A stretch of DNA of 64,000 nucleotides, taken from the NCBI GenBank assembly GCA_016714645.1, contig JADKCI010000004.1, forward strand, positions 62,001 through 126,000. The letters run 5' to 3'. The first letter of the stretch is position 1, and each line of letters starts with the position of its first letter. The translations under genes and the position numbers were made by a program. The notes beneath the pieces were generated by a model. That model saw only the letters and a list, made by a program, of their open reading frames with translations. It was not told where the DNA came from and searched no databases. Shown here in pieces: positions 48,243-56,024 of this stretch. The stretch comes from Chromatiaceae bacterium (GTDB lineage: Bacteria; Pseudomonadota; Gammaproteobacteria; Chromatiales; Chromatiaceae).

Positions 48243-48788
48243 ATGGGGATGAACGTGAGTGATGCAAATTTGCCGGTTTCAAGTCAGTGGATCGGGGTTA
48301 GGGAGCACGGCTTTCTGTTGAATGCGTATAAAGCTACTTGCATCCTGTTTGGGCTAGGTTTGATTCTTCCGATGATGACCCTTACGAAATTCTTCGTTCT
48401 TAAGAACACGGTTTCCGTGTTATCCAGCATTTTTACGCTTCTTTCGTCAGGTAGTTGGTTCCTTTTTCTGGTGATATTCGGGTTTAGTGTAGTAATGCCT
48501 GTATTAAAGCTCCGGCTTATCTACGTTTTGATCAAGGCCAAGGGCCGGATCGATGTCAAGACTAAGCGCTGGTTGCATTTGATGCATGAATACGGCCGCT
48601 GGGGCATGCTGGATGTTTTCGTTGTTGCTATGGTCCTCGTTGCTGTCAAGCTAGGCGCACTGGCGAAAGTCGAAGTTCACGTAGGGCTATATTGTTTCGG
48701 CGTGTCAGTGCTACTGATGATGGCAATTGCCCATCGTTTGTCGAAGATCTATGAACCTATTGAGCACTCCACGCAGAACGGTGAGTGA
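48243..48788 (+). CDS. PqiA-like (paraquat-inducible protein A) membrane protein, cassette gene 4
   Basis: A 181-aa integral membrane protein with four membrane segments (about residues 31-50, 65-90, 122-140 and 146-166). The order LMHEYGRWGMLDVFVVAMVLVAVKLGALAKVEVHVGLYCFGVSVLLMMA matches the PqiA domain, in pieces. It is shorter than chromosomal PqiA, which has two such domains and zinc-binding cysteines, absent here. PqiA/LetA proteins work with MCE proteins in lipid transport; a single-domain cassette version may be a stress-membrane accessory. The ATG at 48249 is an alternative start. attC 4 follows the stop directly. Confidence 0.82.
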   Translation: MGMNVSDANLPVSSQWIGVREHGFLLNAYKATCILFGLGLILPMMTLTKFFVLKNTVSVLSSIFTLLSSGSWFLFLVIFGFSVVMPVLKLRLIYVLIKAKGRIDVKTKRWLHLMHEYGRWGMLDVFVVAMVLVAVKLGALAKVEVHVGLYCFGVSVLLMMAIAHRLSKIYEPIEHSTQNGE

Positions 48789-48789
48789 G

Positions 48790-48857
48790 GCCCAACCAGT
48801 CGCTGCAGCCGACGTCGGCCTCCTCGCTTCGCTCCTCGGCCGCCGCGGCTGAGCTTC
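48790..48857 (+). repeat. attC site 4, truncated before R'
   Basis: R'' GCCCAAC (48790-48796) is followed by the left stem CGCTGCAGCCGACG and, after a loop, the right arm CGCGGCTGAGC. Pairing again leaves extrahelical G and A. The expected GTTRRRY box is absent because an IS481 transposase fragment begins here. Confidence 0.85.
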
Positions 48858-49109
48858 ATTGATCCGCAGACCAAGGGCCGGGTGGAGCGCGTTAAGGGCC
48901 GCAGCAGGGCGGTCCTGGCGACGAACCGCCGCCGCTCTAGGGAGAGCCTGAAGGATACCCTTCAGCGCTATGTCAACGTCTATAATCACCGCATGCCCCA
49001 GCAGGCACTCGGTCCTATCTGCCCCTTTGAGGCCCGCGAACAGTGGCAGTTCAAGCAGCCTGAACGGGTCGTTTCAGAGATTAATAATCTCCCGAAGGAA
49101 GCGATCCCC
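48855..49109 (+). mobile_element. IS481-family transposase C-terminal fragment
   Basis: The frame starts FIDPQTKGRVERVKGRSR and runs through LQRYVNVYNHRMPQQALG to REQWQFKQPERVVSEINNLP. This is the last third of an IS481-type integrase-fold transposase, including the catalytic glutamate helix (GRVER). The original stop has been lost and the frame continues into the RND adaptor coding sequence without a break. No terminal inverted repeat is recognisable. Confidence 0.75.
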
Positions 49110-50168
49110 ATGCCCAAATGTCCCGCCCTTTTGCTCTTGCTGCAGATCCTGGCCACCCCGCTGCTGGCCCAGGAGGCCCCCAAGGCCATCCCCGTCATCG
49201 TCGCTCAAGCGCGGCAGGAGGCATTCGCCGACCCGGTTGAGGCCCTGGGGACTCTCAAGGCGCGCGAGTCCGTCGATCTCACCGCCAATGTCACCGAGAC
49301 GGTCTTCGCCATCCATTTTGACGATGGCCAGCGGGTGGAGGCGGGTCAGGTGCTGGTGGAGATGACCAGCGCCGAGGAGCATGCCCTCCTGGAGGAGGGC
49401 CAGGTCAGGGTGGCGGAGGCCTCCCGCCAATACGACCGGGTCAAGTCCCTAGTGACTCAGCGTGCCGCCTCCGAGTCCCTCCTCGACGAGCGCCGCCGCG
49501 ACCTGGACGCGGCTCGCGCCCAGTTGGTGGCCATCGAGTCGCGCCTCGCCGATCGCCTGATCAAGGCCCCCTTCGCGGGCGTGCTGGGGTTGCGCAACAT
49601 CAGCCCCGGGGCGCTGGTCCGGCCCGGCGATCTCATCGCTAACCTGGACGACGACAGCCAGATGAAACTGGACTTCGCCCTGCCCAGTCTCTACCTGGCC
49701 GATCTCAGGCTGGGCATGGCCATCTCGGCCAGTTCCCGGGCCCATGGCGATCGGTCCTTCCAGGGCGAGATCGCCGCCATCGATAGCCGGATCGATCCCG
49801 TGACCCGTTCCATCCAGGTCCGCGCCCTCATCCCCAACCCGCGCCAGGACCTCAAGCCGGGTCTCCTCATGCAGGTCGAGGTACCCCGCAACCTCCGCCA
49901 GGGCCTGGCCATCCCCGAGGCGGCCCTCCTGCACCGGGGGCGCGATCATCGGGTCCTGGTGGTGGGGACGGGCGATCAGACCGAGGAGCGGCGGGTGGAC
50001 ATCGGCGCCCGTCGCCCCGGGGTCGTGGAAATCACCAGCGGGCTGACCGCGGGGGAACGGGTCATCACCCACGGTAACGACAAGGTCCGGCCGGGACAGG
50101 TGGTGCGGGTCCAGGCCCTGGATGAGGGTACTAAGCCCTTGCGGGAATTGCTGGGGTCCGGTCAATGA
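49110..50168 (+). CDS. RND efflux periplasmic adaptor (HlyD/MexA family)
   Basis: The real start is ATG 49110 (MPKCPALLLLLQILATPLLA, a signal peptide), with AAGGA ten bases upstream. The frame open from 48882 is transposase debris fused in frame. Of 352 aa, the split biotinyl-lipoyl domain spans ~residues 45-75 and 150-185 (SVDLTANVTETVFAIHFDDGQ; LIKAPFAGVLGLRNISPGALV). It holds a short coiled-coil hairpin between them, then beta-barrel and membrane-proximal domains. It links the pump to an outer-membrane channel. No outer-membrane factor gene is adjacent. The stop overlaps the pump gene (ATGA). Confidence 0.92.
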   Translation: MPKCPALLLLLQILATPLLAQEAPKAIPVIVAQARQEAFADPVEALGTLKARESVDLTANVTETVFAIHFDDGQRVEAGQVLVEMTSAEEHALLEEGQVRVAEASRQYDRVKSLVTQRAASESLLDERRRDLDAARAQLVAIESRLADRLIKAPFAGVLGLRNISPGALVRPGDLIANLDDDSQMKLDFALPSLYLADLRLGMAISASSRAHGDRSFQGEIAAIDSRIDPVTRSIQVRALIPNPRQDLKPGLLMQVEVPRNLRQGLAIPEAALLHRGRDHRVLVVGTGDQTEERRVDIGARRPGVVEITSGLTAGERVITHGNDKVRPGQVVRVQALDEGTKPLRELLGSGQ

Positions 50169-53100
50169 TCCTGTCCGATGTCGCGGTCAAGCGTCCGGTC
50201 CTGGCCGCGGTCATATCGCTCCTCCTGATCGCCTTTGGCCTGCTGGCCTTCGACCGCTTGCCCTTGCGCGAGTATCCGGACATCGACCCGCCGGTGGTCT
50301 CGGTGGAGACCCGCTATCCCGGCGCCGCCGCCAACGTGGTGGAGACCCGCGTCACCCGCCTCATCGAGGACATGGTGGCGGGGGTGGAGGGCATCCAGAG
50401 CATCGAGTCCTTGAGCGAGGATGGCCGCTCCATCATCACCATCAAGTTCGATATCGGCCGCGACATCGACGGCGCCGCCAACGATGTCCGCGACCGGGTG
50501 TCGCGGGTCAGCGACGACCTGCCGGACGAGGCGGAGCCGCCGGAGATCCAGAAGGTGGACGCCAACGAGGATGTCATCCTCTGGCTCAACCTGGCCAGCG
50601 ATCGCCTGACGATCCCGGAGCTGAGTGACTATGCCCGCCGCTACCTGGTGGATCGCTTTTCCGTAATCGACGGCGTGGCGCGGGTGCGGGTCGGTGGCCG
50701 CCAGACCTTTGCCATGCGCGTCTGGCTCGACCGTCAGGCTCTGGCGGCCCGGGGCCTGACGGTGGACGAGGTGGAGGAGGCCCTGCGCGCCGAGAACCTG
50801 GAATTGCCGGCGGGGGGCGTGGAATCCCGCCAGCGCCAGTTCAGCGTGCGCACCGAGCGTGCCTTTCTAACCGCCGGGGACTTCGCCCGTCTGACCCTCG
50901 CCCGGGGCGAGGATGGCTCACTGGTGCGCCTGGGGGATGTCGCCCGGGTGGAACTAGGTACGGACGAGGACCGCATCTCTTTCCGCGGCAATGGCCTGCC
51001 CATGGTGGGTATCGGCATCGTCAAGCAATCCACCGCCAATACCCTGGCCGTCGCCGAGGCGGCCAAGGCGGAGATGGGGCGCCTCAACCAGACCCTGCCC
51101 GAGGGCATGAAGCTCCATCAGAGCTACGATTCCTCGGTATTCGTCCGCGGCGCCGTGCATGAGGTTTACAAGACGCTGGGGGAGGCCATCCTCCTGGTGG
51201 TGCTGGTCATCTTCCTCTTCCTCGGCAGTTGGCGCGCCACCCTGGTGCCGGCGGTGGTGGTGCCCGTGTCCCTCATCGCCACCTTCCTGGCCATCTGGAT
51301 GCTGGGCTTTTCCATCAATATCCTCACCCTCCTGGCCCTGGTCCTGGCCATCGGTCTGGTGGTGGACGACGCCATCGTGGTTCTGGAAAACATTCACCGC
51401 CGCCTGGCCGAGCAGGGCGAGACCCGCCTGGTGGCGGCCTATCGCGGCACCCGTCAGGTCGGCTTCGCCGTCGTGGCCACTACCCTGGTACTGGTGGCGG
51501 TCTTCGTCCCCATCGCCTTTCTGGAAGGTGACGTTGGCCGCCTTTTCTCCGAGTTCGCCCTGACCATGGCCGCCGCCGTCGCCTTTTCCATGCTGGTGGC
51601 CTTGACCCTGTCACCCATGATGGCCTCCAAGATCCTGCCAGATGCCCATGCCCCGGGCCGCCTGAGCCTGGCGCTGGATGGGTTCTTCGTGCGCGTGCGG
51701 CGTGGCTATGGACGCGCCCTGGGCTGGTTCCTCCGCCATGCCTGGGTGGCGGGTCTGCTCCTGATCCTCATCCTGGGTGGGGCGGTCTGGCTGTTCCAGG
51801 AGCTGCCTCGGGAGTATGCGCCCCGCGAGGATCGCGGCACCTTCTTCGTCCAGGTCAATGGACCCGAGGGGGCCTCCTATGCCTACATGAAGGAGTACAT
51901 GGACGAGATTGAGCGGCGCCTCATGTCCTACATCGACAATGGCGAGGCTATCCGGCTGCTGGTGCGGACCCCGCGCGGCTTCGAAGGCACCCAGACCTTC
52001 AATACCGGCAACGCCACCCTGGTACTGGCTGACTTTGGTCAGCGCCGTTCCGGCTGGGTCATCATGGACGAGATTCGCGCCAAACTCGCCGACCTGCCTG
52101 GCGTCAAGGCCTCCCCCATCATGCGCCAGGGCTTCGGGTCCCGAGTTCAGAAGCCGGTCCAGTTTGTGATCGGTGGCGGGACCTACGAGGAGCTGGCCCA
52201 GTGGCGGGACATCCTCCTAGCCCAAATCGAGGCGTCCAACCCGGGCCTGACCAACCTCGACTGGGACTACAAGGAGACCAAGCCGCAACTGCGGGTAGCC
52301 ATCGACCAGGCGCAGGCGGCGGATCTGGGCGTCACCGCCGGGGCCATCGGTCGCACCCTGGAGACCATGCTGGGTTCCCGCAAGGTCACCAGCTTTATCC
52401 GCGATGGCGAGGAATACGACCTCATCCTGGAGGGGGAGCGGGATAGCCAGCGCACCCCGGGGGCCCTGGATAATCTTCAGGTCCGCTCGCGGCGCAGCGG
52501 CGAGTTGATCCCCCTGGCCAATCTGGTGACGGTGACCGAGTCCGCGGATTCGCGCAGCCTCAATCGCTACAACCGGCTGCGGGCCATCACCCTGGAGGCC
52601 AATCTGGCGGAAGGTCTGGCTCTGGGCAGGGCCCTGGATTATCTGGAGGGGCTGGTGAAGACCTATCTGCCGGAGCAGGCCCGGGTCGATTACAAGGGCC
52701 AGTCCCGGGATTTTCGCGCCAGCACGGCGGGGGTCCTGTTCGTCTTCATTCTAGGGGTTGTGGTGGTCTATCTGGTGCTGGCCGCCCAGTTCGAGAGCTG
52801 GATCCATCCCCTCATCATCATGCTCACCGTCCCCCTGGCCATGGCCGGCGCCCTGCTGGCCTTGTGGCTGAGCGGCCAGAGCCTCAACCTCTACAGCGAG
52901 ATCGGCCTCATCATGCTGGTGGGGTTGGCGGCCAAGAACGGCATCCTGATCGTGGAATTCGCCAACCAGTTGCGCGATCAGGGCCGGGAATTCAACGCCG
53001 CCCTGCGGGAGGCCGCCGAGATTCGCCTGCGCCCCATCGTCATGACCAGCATCACCACGGCCGCCGGGGCCGTGCCCCTGCTCCTGGGTTCCGGCGCGGG

Positions 53101-53272
53101 CGCCGAGACTCGCCTGGTCATCGGCACCGTCATCCTCGCGGGGGTCCTGGCGGCGACCCTCTTTACCCTCTTTGTCGTCCCGGTGGCCTACCAGGTCCTG
53201 GCCCGCGGTACCAGCTCCCCCGGCGCCGTAGCCCAGCGCCTGGCCACCGAGGAGGCGGCCAGCCCGGAGTGA
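50165..53272 (+). CDS. RND family efflux pump inner-membrane subunit (HAE1-like)
   Basis: A 1,035-aa, twelve-membrane-segment transporter. The N-terminus VAVKRPVLAAVISLLLIAFG and YPDIDPPVVSVETRYPGAAA are typical. The proton-relay aspartates lie in TM4: ALVLAIGLVVDDAIVVLENIHR. TM6, TM10 and TM11 segments (EFALTMAAAVAFSMLVALTLSPM, SEIGLIMLVGLAAKNGILIVEFAN) match. It exports drugs, detergents or other amphiphiles driven by protons. It is in the same transcript as the adaptor. Regulator genes are not adjacent, and the operon now starts next to the cassette array. Confidence 0.95.
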   Translation: MILSDVAVKRPVLAAVISLLLIAFGLLAFDRLPLREYPDIDPPVVSVETRYPGAAANVVETRVTRLIEDMVAGVEGIQSIESLSEDGRSIITIKFDIGRDIDGAANDVRDRVSRVSDDLPDEAEPPEIQKVDANEDVILWLNLASDRLTIPELSDYARRYLVDRFSVIDGVARVRVGGRQTFAMRVWLDRQALAARGLTVDEVEEALRAENLELPAGGVESRQRQFSVRTERAFLTAGDFARLTLARGEDGSLVRLGDVARVELGTDEDRISFRGNGLPMVGIGIVKQSTANTLAVAEAAKAEMGRLNQTLPEGMKLHQSYDSSVFVRGAVHEVYKTLGEAILLVVLVIFLFLGSWRATLVPAVVVPVSLIATFLAIWMLGFSINILTLLALVLAIGLVVDDAIVVLENIHRRLAEQGETRLVAAYRGTRQVGFAVVATTLVLVAVFVPIAFLEGDVGRLFSEFALTMAAAVAFSMLVALTLSPMMASKILPDAHAPGRLSLALDGFFVRVRRGYGRALGWFLRHAWVAGLLLILILGGAVWLFQELPREYAPREDRGTFFVQVNGPEGASYAYMKEYMDEIERRLMSYIDNGEAIRLLVRTPRGFEGTQTFNTGNATLVLADFGQRRSGWVIMDEIRAKLADLPGVKASPIMRQGFGSRVQKPVQFVIGGGTYEELAQWRDILLAQIEASNPGLTNLDWDYKETKPQLRVAIDQAQAADLGVTAGAIGRTLETMLGSRKVTSFIRDGEEYDLILEGERDSQRTPGALDNLQVRSRRSGELIPLANLVTVTESADSRSLNRYNRLRAITLEANLAEGLALGRALDYLEGLVKTYLPEQARVDYKGQSRDFRASTAGVLFVFILGVVVVYLVLAAQFESWIHPLIIMLTVPLAMAGALLALWLSGQSLNLYSEIGLIMLVGLAAKNGILIVEFANQLRDQGREFNAALREAAEIRLRPIVMTSITTAAGAVPLLLGSGAGAETRLVIGTVILAGVLAATLFTLFVVPVAYQVLARGTSSPGAVAQRLATEEAASPE

Positions 53273-53303
53273 AGCCCGGGAAGACCAGGAAAGGTCCCGG
53301 GCT
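53273..53303 (+). terminator. hairpin after the RND operon
   Basis: A nine-base stem (AGCCCGGGA / TCCCGGGCT) with a 13-base loop begins with the first base after the pump stop codon. There is no T tract, so termination strength is uncertain. Confidence 0.4.
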
Positions 53304-53357
53304 GGAAAACCGACAACTCGTGCAGCCGCCACTCCATCAGGAAAATTGTCGGAAAAA

Positions 53358-53705
53358 TTACAGCTTTACCCGGTAGTCTTCCAGGTTTCCGCCGCGCTCC
53401 AGCATCTTCTGCACCCACTCGGGTCTCCGTCCTATCCCATTCCAAACCTTTCCTTGCCGGCTCCGGTAAAGTCGGGGGATGTTATCCCTGATGAGGGGTA
53501 AGACATATTTACCTCTACGTCCGCCGTTGACGCTATTGATGAAATTGAGTTCGTAGGGCCTGATTTTATATTTTTTGATTAGGTCATTGATCTCTTGGAT
53601 AACTGGGGCTTTTTCCGCTTTAAAAATTTCTTCGTACTGGGCCTGTAGTTCGGCGATCTGGGCGTTGAGCGAGCGCAGATCGGTGTCGTTTTCAGTAGGC
53701 GGCAT
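53358..53705 (-). CDS. H-NS family DNA-binding protein
   Basis: A 115-aa protein. An N-terminal oligomerisation coiled coil (LRSLNAQIAELQAQYEEIFKAEKAPVIQEI, shown in parts) is followed by a short linker. The C-terminal DNA-binding motif is YRSRQGKVWNGIGRRPEWVQKML, the W-G-x-G-R-x-P-x-W pattern of H-NS proteins. The linker segment YKIRPYELNFI resembles the Xenogeneic-silencer branch in beta/gammaproteobacteria. It binds AT-rich DNA and would be expected to affect the low-GC cassette genes nearby. No clear Shine-Dalgarno; TTG 53720 is an alternative start. Confidence 0.88.
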   Translation of the reverse strand: MPPTENDTDLRSLNAQIAELQAQYEEIFKAEKAPVIQEINDLIKKYKIRPYELNFINSVNGGRRGKYVLPLIRDNIPRLYRSRQGKVWNGIGRRPEWVQKMLERGGNLEDYRVKL

Positions 53706-53921
53706 TGCTGGGGTACCCAATCAGGATAAACATATTTTTAGTTTACAAAGAAGCCTGACCTGGATCAAGTTCGCGGCAACCCGGTGACGGGGATGTCGGA
53801 GAGGGGCTTTGGGGAAATACCCGGGCAGTCGGGCGTCCCGCATCCCAGGTGCCGCCACCCGACGCCATCAGGCAAATTCCGCTTTAACCCACTGGCTGGG
53901 TTCCACCCCTCCCGGGCGGGC

Positions 53922-54632
53922 TCAGTGCTCGGCTTCGCGCAGATCCTGGGAAGTATCCCGTCCCAGGTCCGCCGTAAGGTAGTCCAGGGTCAGGGGCAAA
54001 CCCAGTTCCAGGCGGGCGATGTGCTGCAGGCTGATGCGGATGTGGCGTGGCCGGCATTCCAGCAGATGGCCGCCATGTCGCTTGTCCACGGTCAGGAAGT
54101 GCAGGTGATAGCCGGGTACGGCGACGGACTGCATGAAGTTGGGTGTCCAGTAGCCGACCAGGGTGCCCTCGATATGCTCGAATTCGAATTCGGGCTGTTC
54201 CCGCGCCACCTCCACCAGGGGCCGGTAGGCGTCCTGGCGCGGCACGGAGCGGGTGCGCACATAATCAAAAAGCCCGTCCAGGCGGAGGGCGTAGAGCATG
54301 TTCTTGGATGGCAGCAGGCGGTCGAGGAGGGCGAGCAGGCCCGGGTAGTCCAGCGGCTGATCAATCTCCTCCTCGCTGTAGGGGCGGAAGAAGGTGACGC
54401 AGGCGAAGGGGGTGCGGGTTTCGTCCGGCACGGCGTAGGCGTTGCCGTCGGAGCGTAGCTGATAGACCACGCTGTCGATGACCACCATCTCGCCATCCAG
54501 GTCGTTGAAGGTGCCGAGGCCGAAGTCGCCGCGGGCCAGGATGTCGGCGATGGTGGTGTCCTGGCGGTAGAGGCCCTCGACCAGGGCATTCACCGGGGCC
54601 GAGACATAGAGAAGGGCGTTTCGGGCATTCAT
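53922..54632 (-). CDS. budA: alpha-acetolactate decarboxylase
   Basis: Converts acetolactate to acetoin. Length 236 aa and the sequence TTIADILARGDFGLGTFNDLDGEMVV-, YAVPDETRTPFACVTFF and the zinc-binding GYHLHFLTVDKRHGGHLLEC match the family. The final arginine region (RISLQHIARLELGLP) is normal. It diverts pyruvate carbon to neutral acetoin or butanediol. The start overlaps the stop of a STAS protein gene by four bases, and a zinc alcohol dehydrogenase lies upstream, so the three are co-translated. Confidence 0.92.
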   Translation of the reverse strand: MNARNALLYVSAPVNALVEGLYRQDTTIADILARGDFGLGTFNDLDGEMVVIDSVVYQLRSDGNAYAVPDETRTPFACVTFFRPYSEEEIDQPLDYPGLLALLDRLLPSKNMLYALRLDGLFDYVRTRSVPRQDAYRPLVEVAREQPEFEFEHIEGTLVGYWTPNFMQSVAVPGYHLHFLTVDKRHGGHLLECRPRHIRISLQHIARLELGLPLTLDYLTADLGRDTSQDLREAEH

Positions 54633-54964
54633 GACGGCATGGCCTCCAGGGCTTTAGCGCGGGTGTCGACGACCTCCAGCAGGCCAAGGAAGCCGCTGAT
54701 CTCCAGGACCTCGTGGATGGGCGGGTTGACCTGGCAGAGGATCAGGCGGCCCTCGTCCTTGTCGATCTGCTTGACGGCCTTGAGCAGCACGCGCAGCCCG
54801 GCGCTGGAGAGGAAATCCAGGGCGCCGAAATCCAGCACCAGATGGGTGCAGCCAGCCAGTCGCTCCATGAGCTGTTTCTCGAAAGCGGGGGCGCTACCGC
54901 TGTCCAGGCGCCCTTGCGGGGCGATGATGAGCACGGGGCCCTGGTGGGTTTCATGCAGTTCCAT
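54629..54964 (-). CDS. STAS-domain protein (anti-sigma factor antagonist type)
   Basis: A 111-aa single STAS domain: LIIAPQGRLDSGSAPAFEKQL, then the phosphorylatable serine in LDFLSSAGLRVLLKAVKQ, and VNPPIHEVLEISGFLGLLEV. In partner-switching systems such a protein binds an anti-sigma kinase when its serine is unphosphorylated. No kinase or phosphatase gene is adjacent. It overlaps both neighbours: 14 bases with the alcohol dehydrogenase upstream and 4 bases with budA downstream. Confidence 0.9.
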   Translation of the reverse strand: MELHETHQGPVLIIAPQGRLDSGSAPAFEKQLMERLAGCTHLVLDFGALDFLSSAGLRVLLKAVKQIDKDEGRLILCQVNPPIHEVLEISGFLGLLEVVDTRAKALEAMPS

Positions 54965-55970
54965 TTTGCTTCTCCGGGGTCGGGTTGTGCGGAGGATGAG
55001 ACGGACGGCACCCCGGGCTACAGTCGAGGAGGATTTTCAGGGTCCCCGGCTGTGCCGCCTGCGCGAAGGCCGCGACGGCCGCGGCGAGAGGGTAGCGCCC
55101 CTCGATCAGGGGTCGCGGGTCCAGGCCTTGCCGCAGCCGCTCCAGGGCGGTGGTGAAGGGCCCGCAGCGGGAGCCGATGAGGGTGATCTCGTCCACCACC
55201 AGCCGGGACAGATTGATCTCCGCCCGGTGGGCGTAGGTGCTCTTGAGAATAAGGGTGCCCGCGGCGCGCAGGGCGTGGCGGGCCAGCTCAAAGCCGGCCG
55301 GCGTGCCGCTGGCCTCGATGACCAGATCCCAGTAGCTCTCGTCCACCCGGTCTTCGCCGATCCAGGCGATGCCGGCGGCCTCCAGCAGGGCCCGCTGCCT
55401 GGGGTGGCGTGCCACCACCTGAAGTTCGCCCGGCCCACCCGCCAGGCTCAGGGCGATGAGTTGCCCCAGACGTCCGGCGCCCACGACCAGGATGCGTTCA
55501 CCGGCGCGGATGGGCCTTTGCTCCGGGATGCGCAGGGCCGCCGCCAGGGGTTCGCAGAAGACGGCGGCCTCGTCCGGGAGGGTGTCGGGGACGGCGTGCA
55601 GGTTAGCGAGGGGCAGGACCAGGTATTCGGCAAAGGCGCCATCATGGTCCTTGATGCCGAGCACCCGGCGCCGGGCGCAGTGATGACCCCGCCCGGCCCG
55701 GCAGGGGTCGCAGTGGCCGCAGGGGAGGTTGATTTCGCCAACGACCCGTTCCCCTCGGCGTCCGGGCTGGTCCGGCGCGGCGGCGATCTCGCCGACGAAC
55801 TCGTGGCCGGGGATGCCGGTGAAGGGGTAATAGCCCTGCCTCAGTTCCAGGTCCGTGGCGCAAATGCCGGCCAGGCGCACCCGCACCAGGGCCTCCCCCG
55901 GACCCGGCACCGGTACCGGCAGGTCCTCCCGCAAGCGCGGTTGCCGATCCTCCAGCCAGAGACCGCGCAT
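54951..55970 (-). CDS. zinc-dependent medium-chain alcohol dehydrogenase
   Basis: A 339-aa MDR enzyme. Catalytic zinc ligands are in AGICATDLEL (Cys ~37) and IPGHEFVGE. The structural zinc loop is CGHCDPCRAGRGHHC. The NAD(P) fold has VVGAGRLGQLIALSLAGG. The C-terminus is Pro-rich and atypical. With acetolactate decarboxylase next door, a butanediol/acetoin dehydrogenase role is attractive, but MDR substrate specificity cannot be read from sequence. It is the first gene of a three-gene unit with the STAS protein and budA. Confidence 0.87.
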   Translation of the reverse strand: MRGLWLEDRQPRLREDLPVPVPGPGEALVRVRLAGICATDLELRQGYYPFTGIPGHEFVGEIAAAPDQPGRRGERVVGEINLPCGHCDPCRAGRGHHCARRRVLGIKDHDGAFAEYLVLPLANLHAVPDTLPDEAAVFCEPLAAALRIPEQRPIRAGERILVVGAGRLGQLIALSLAGGPGELQVVARHPRQRALLEAAGIAWIGEDRVDESYWDLVIEASGTPAGFELARHALRAAGTLILKSTYAHRAEINLSRLVVDEITLIGSRCGPFTTALERLRQGLDPRPLIEGRYPLAAAVAAFAQAAQPGTLKILLDCSPGCRPSHPPHNPTPEKQNGTA

Positions 55971-56024
55971 GAAGCTTGTCCTCCCTCGGTTGCCGTCTTG
56001 GCCCTGACGCTTGGCCCGCCCGGT

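Noticed and set aside
48882..49109. Start of the RND adaptor at 48882
   Set aside because: The first 76 residues match an IS481 transposase end. The signal peptide and Shine-Dalgarno point to 49110.
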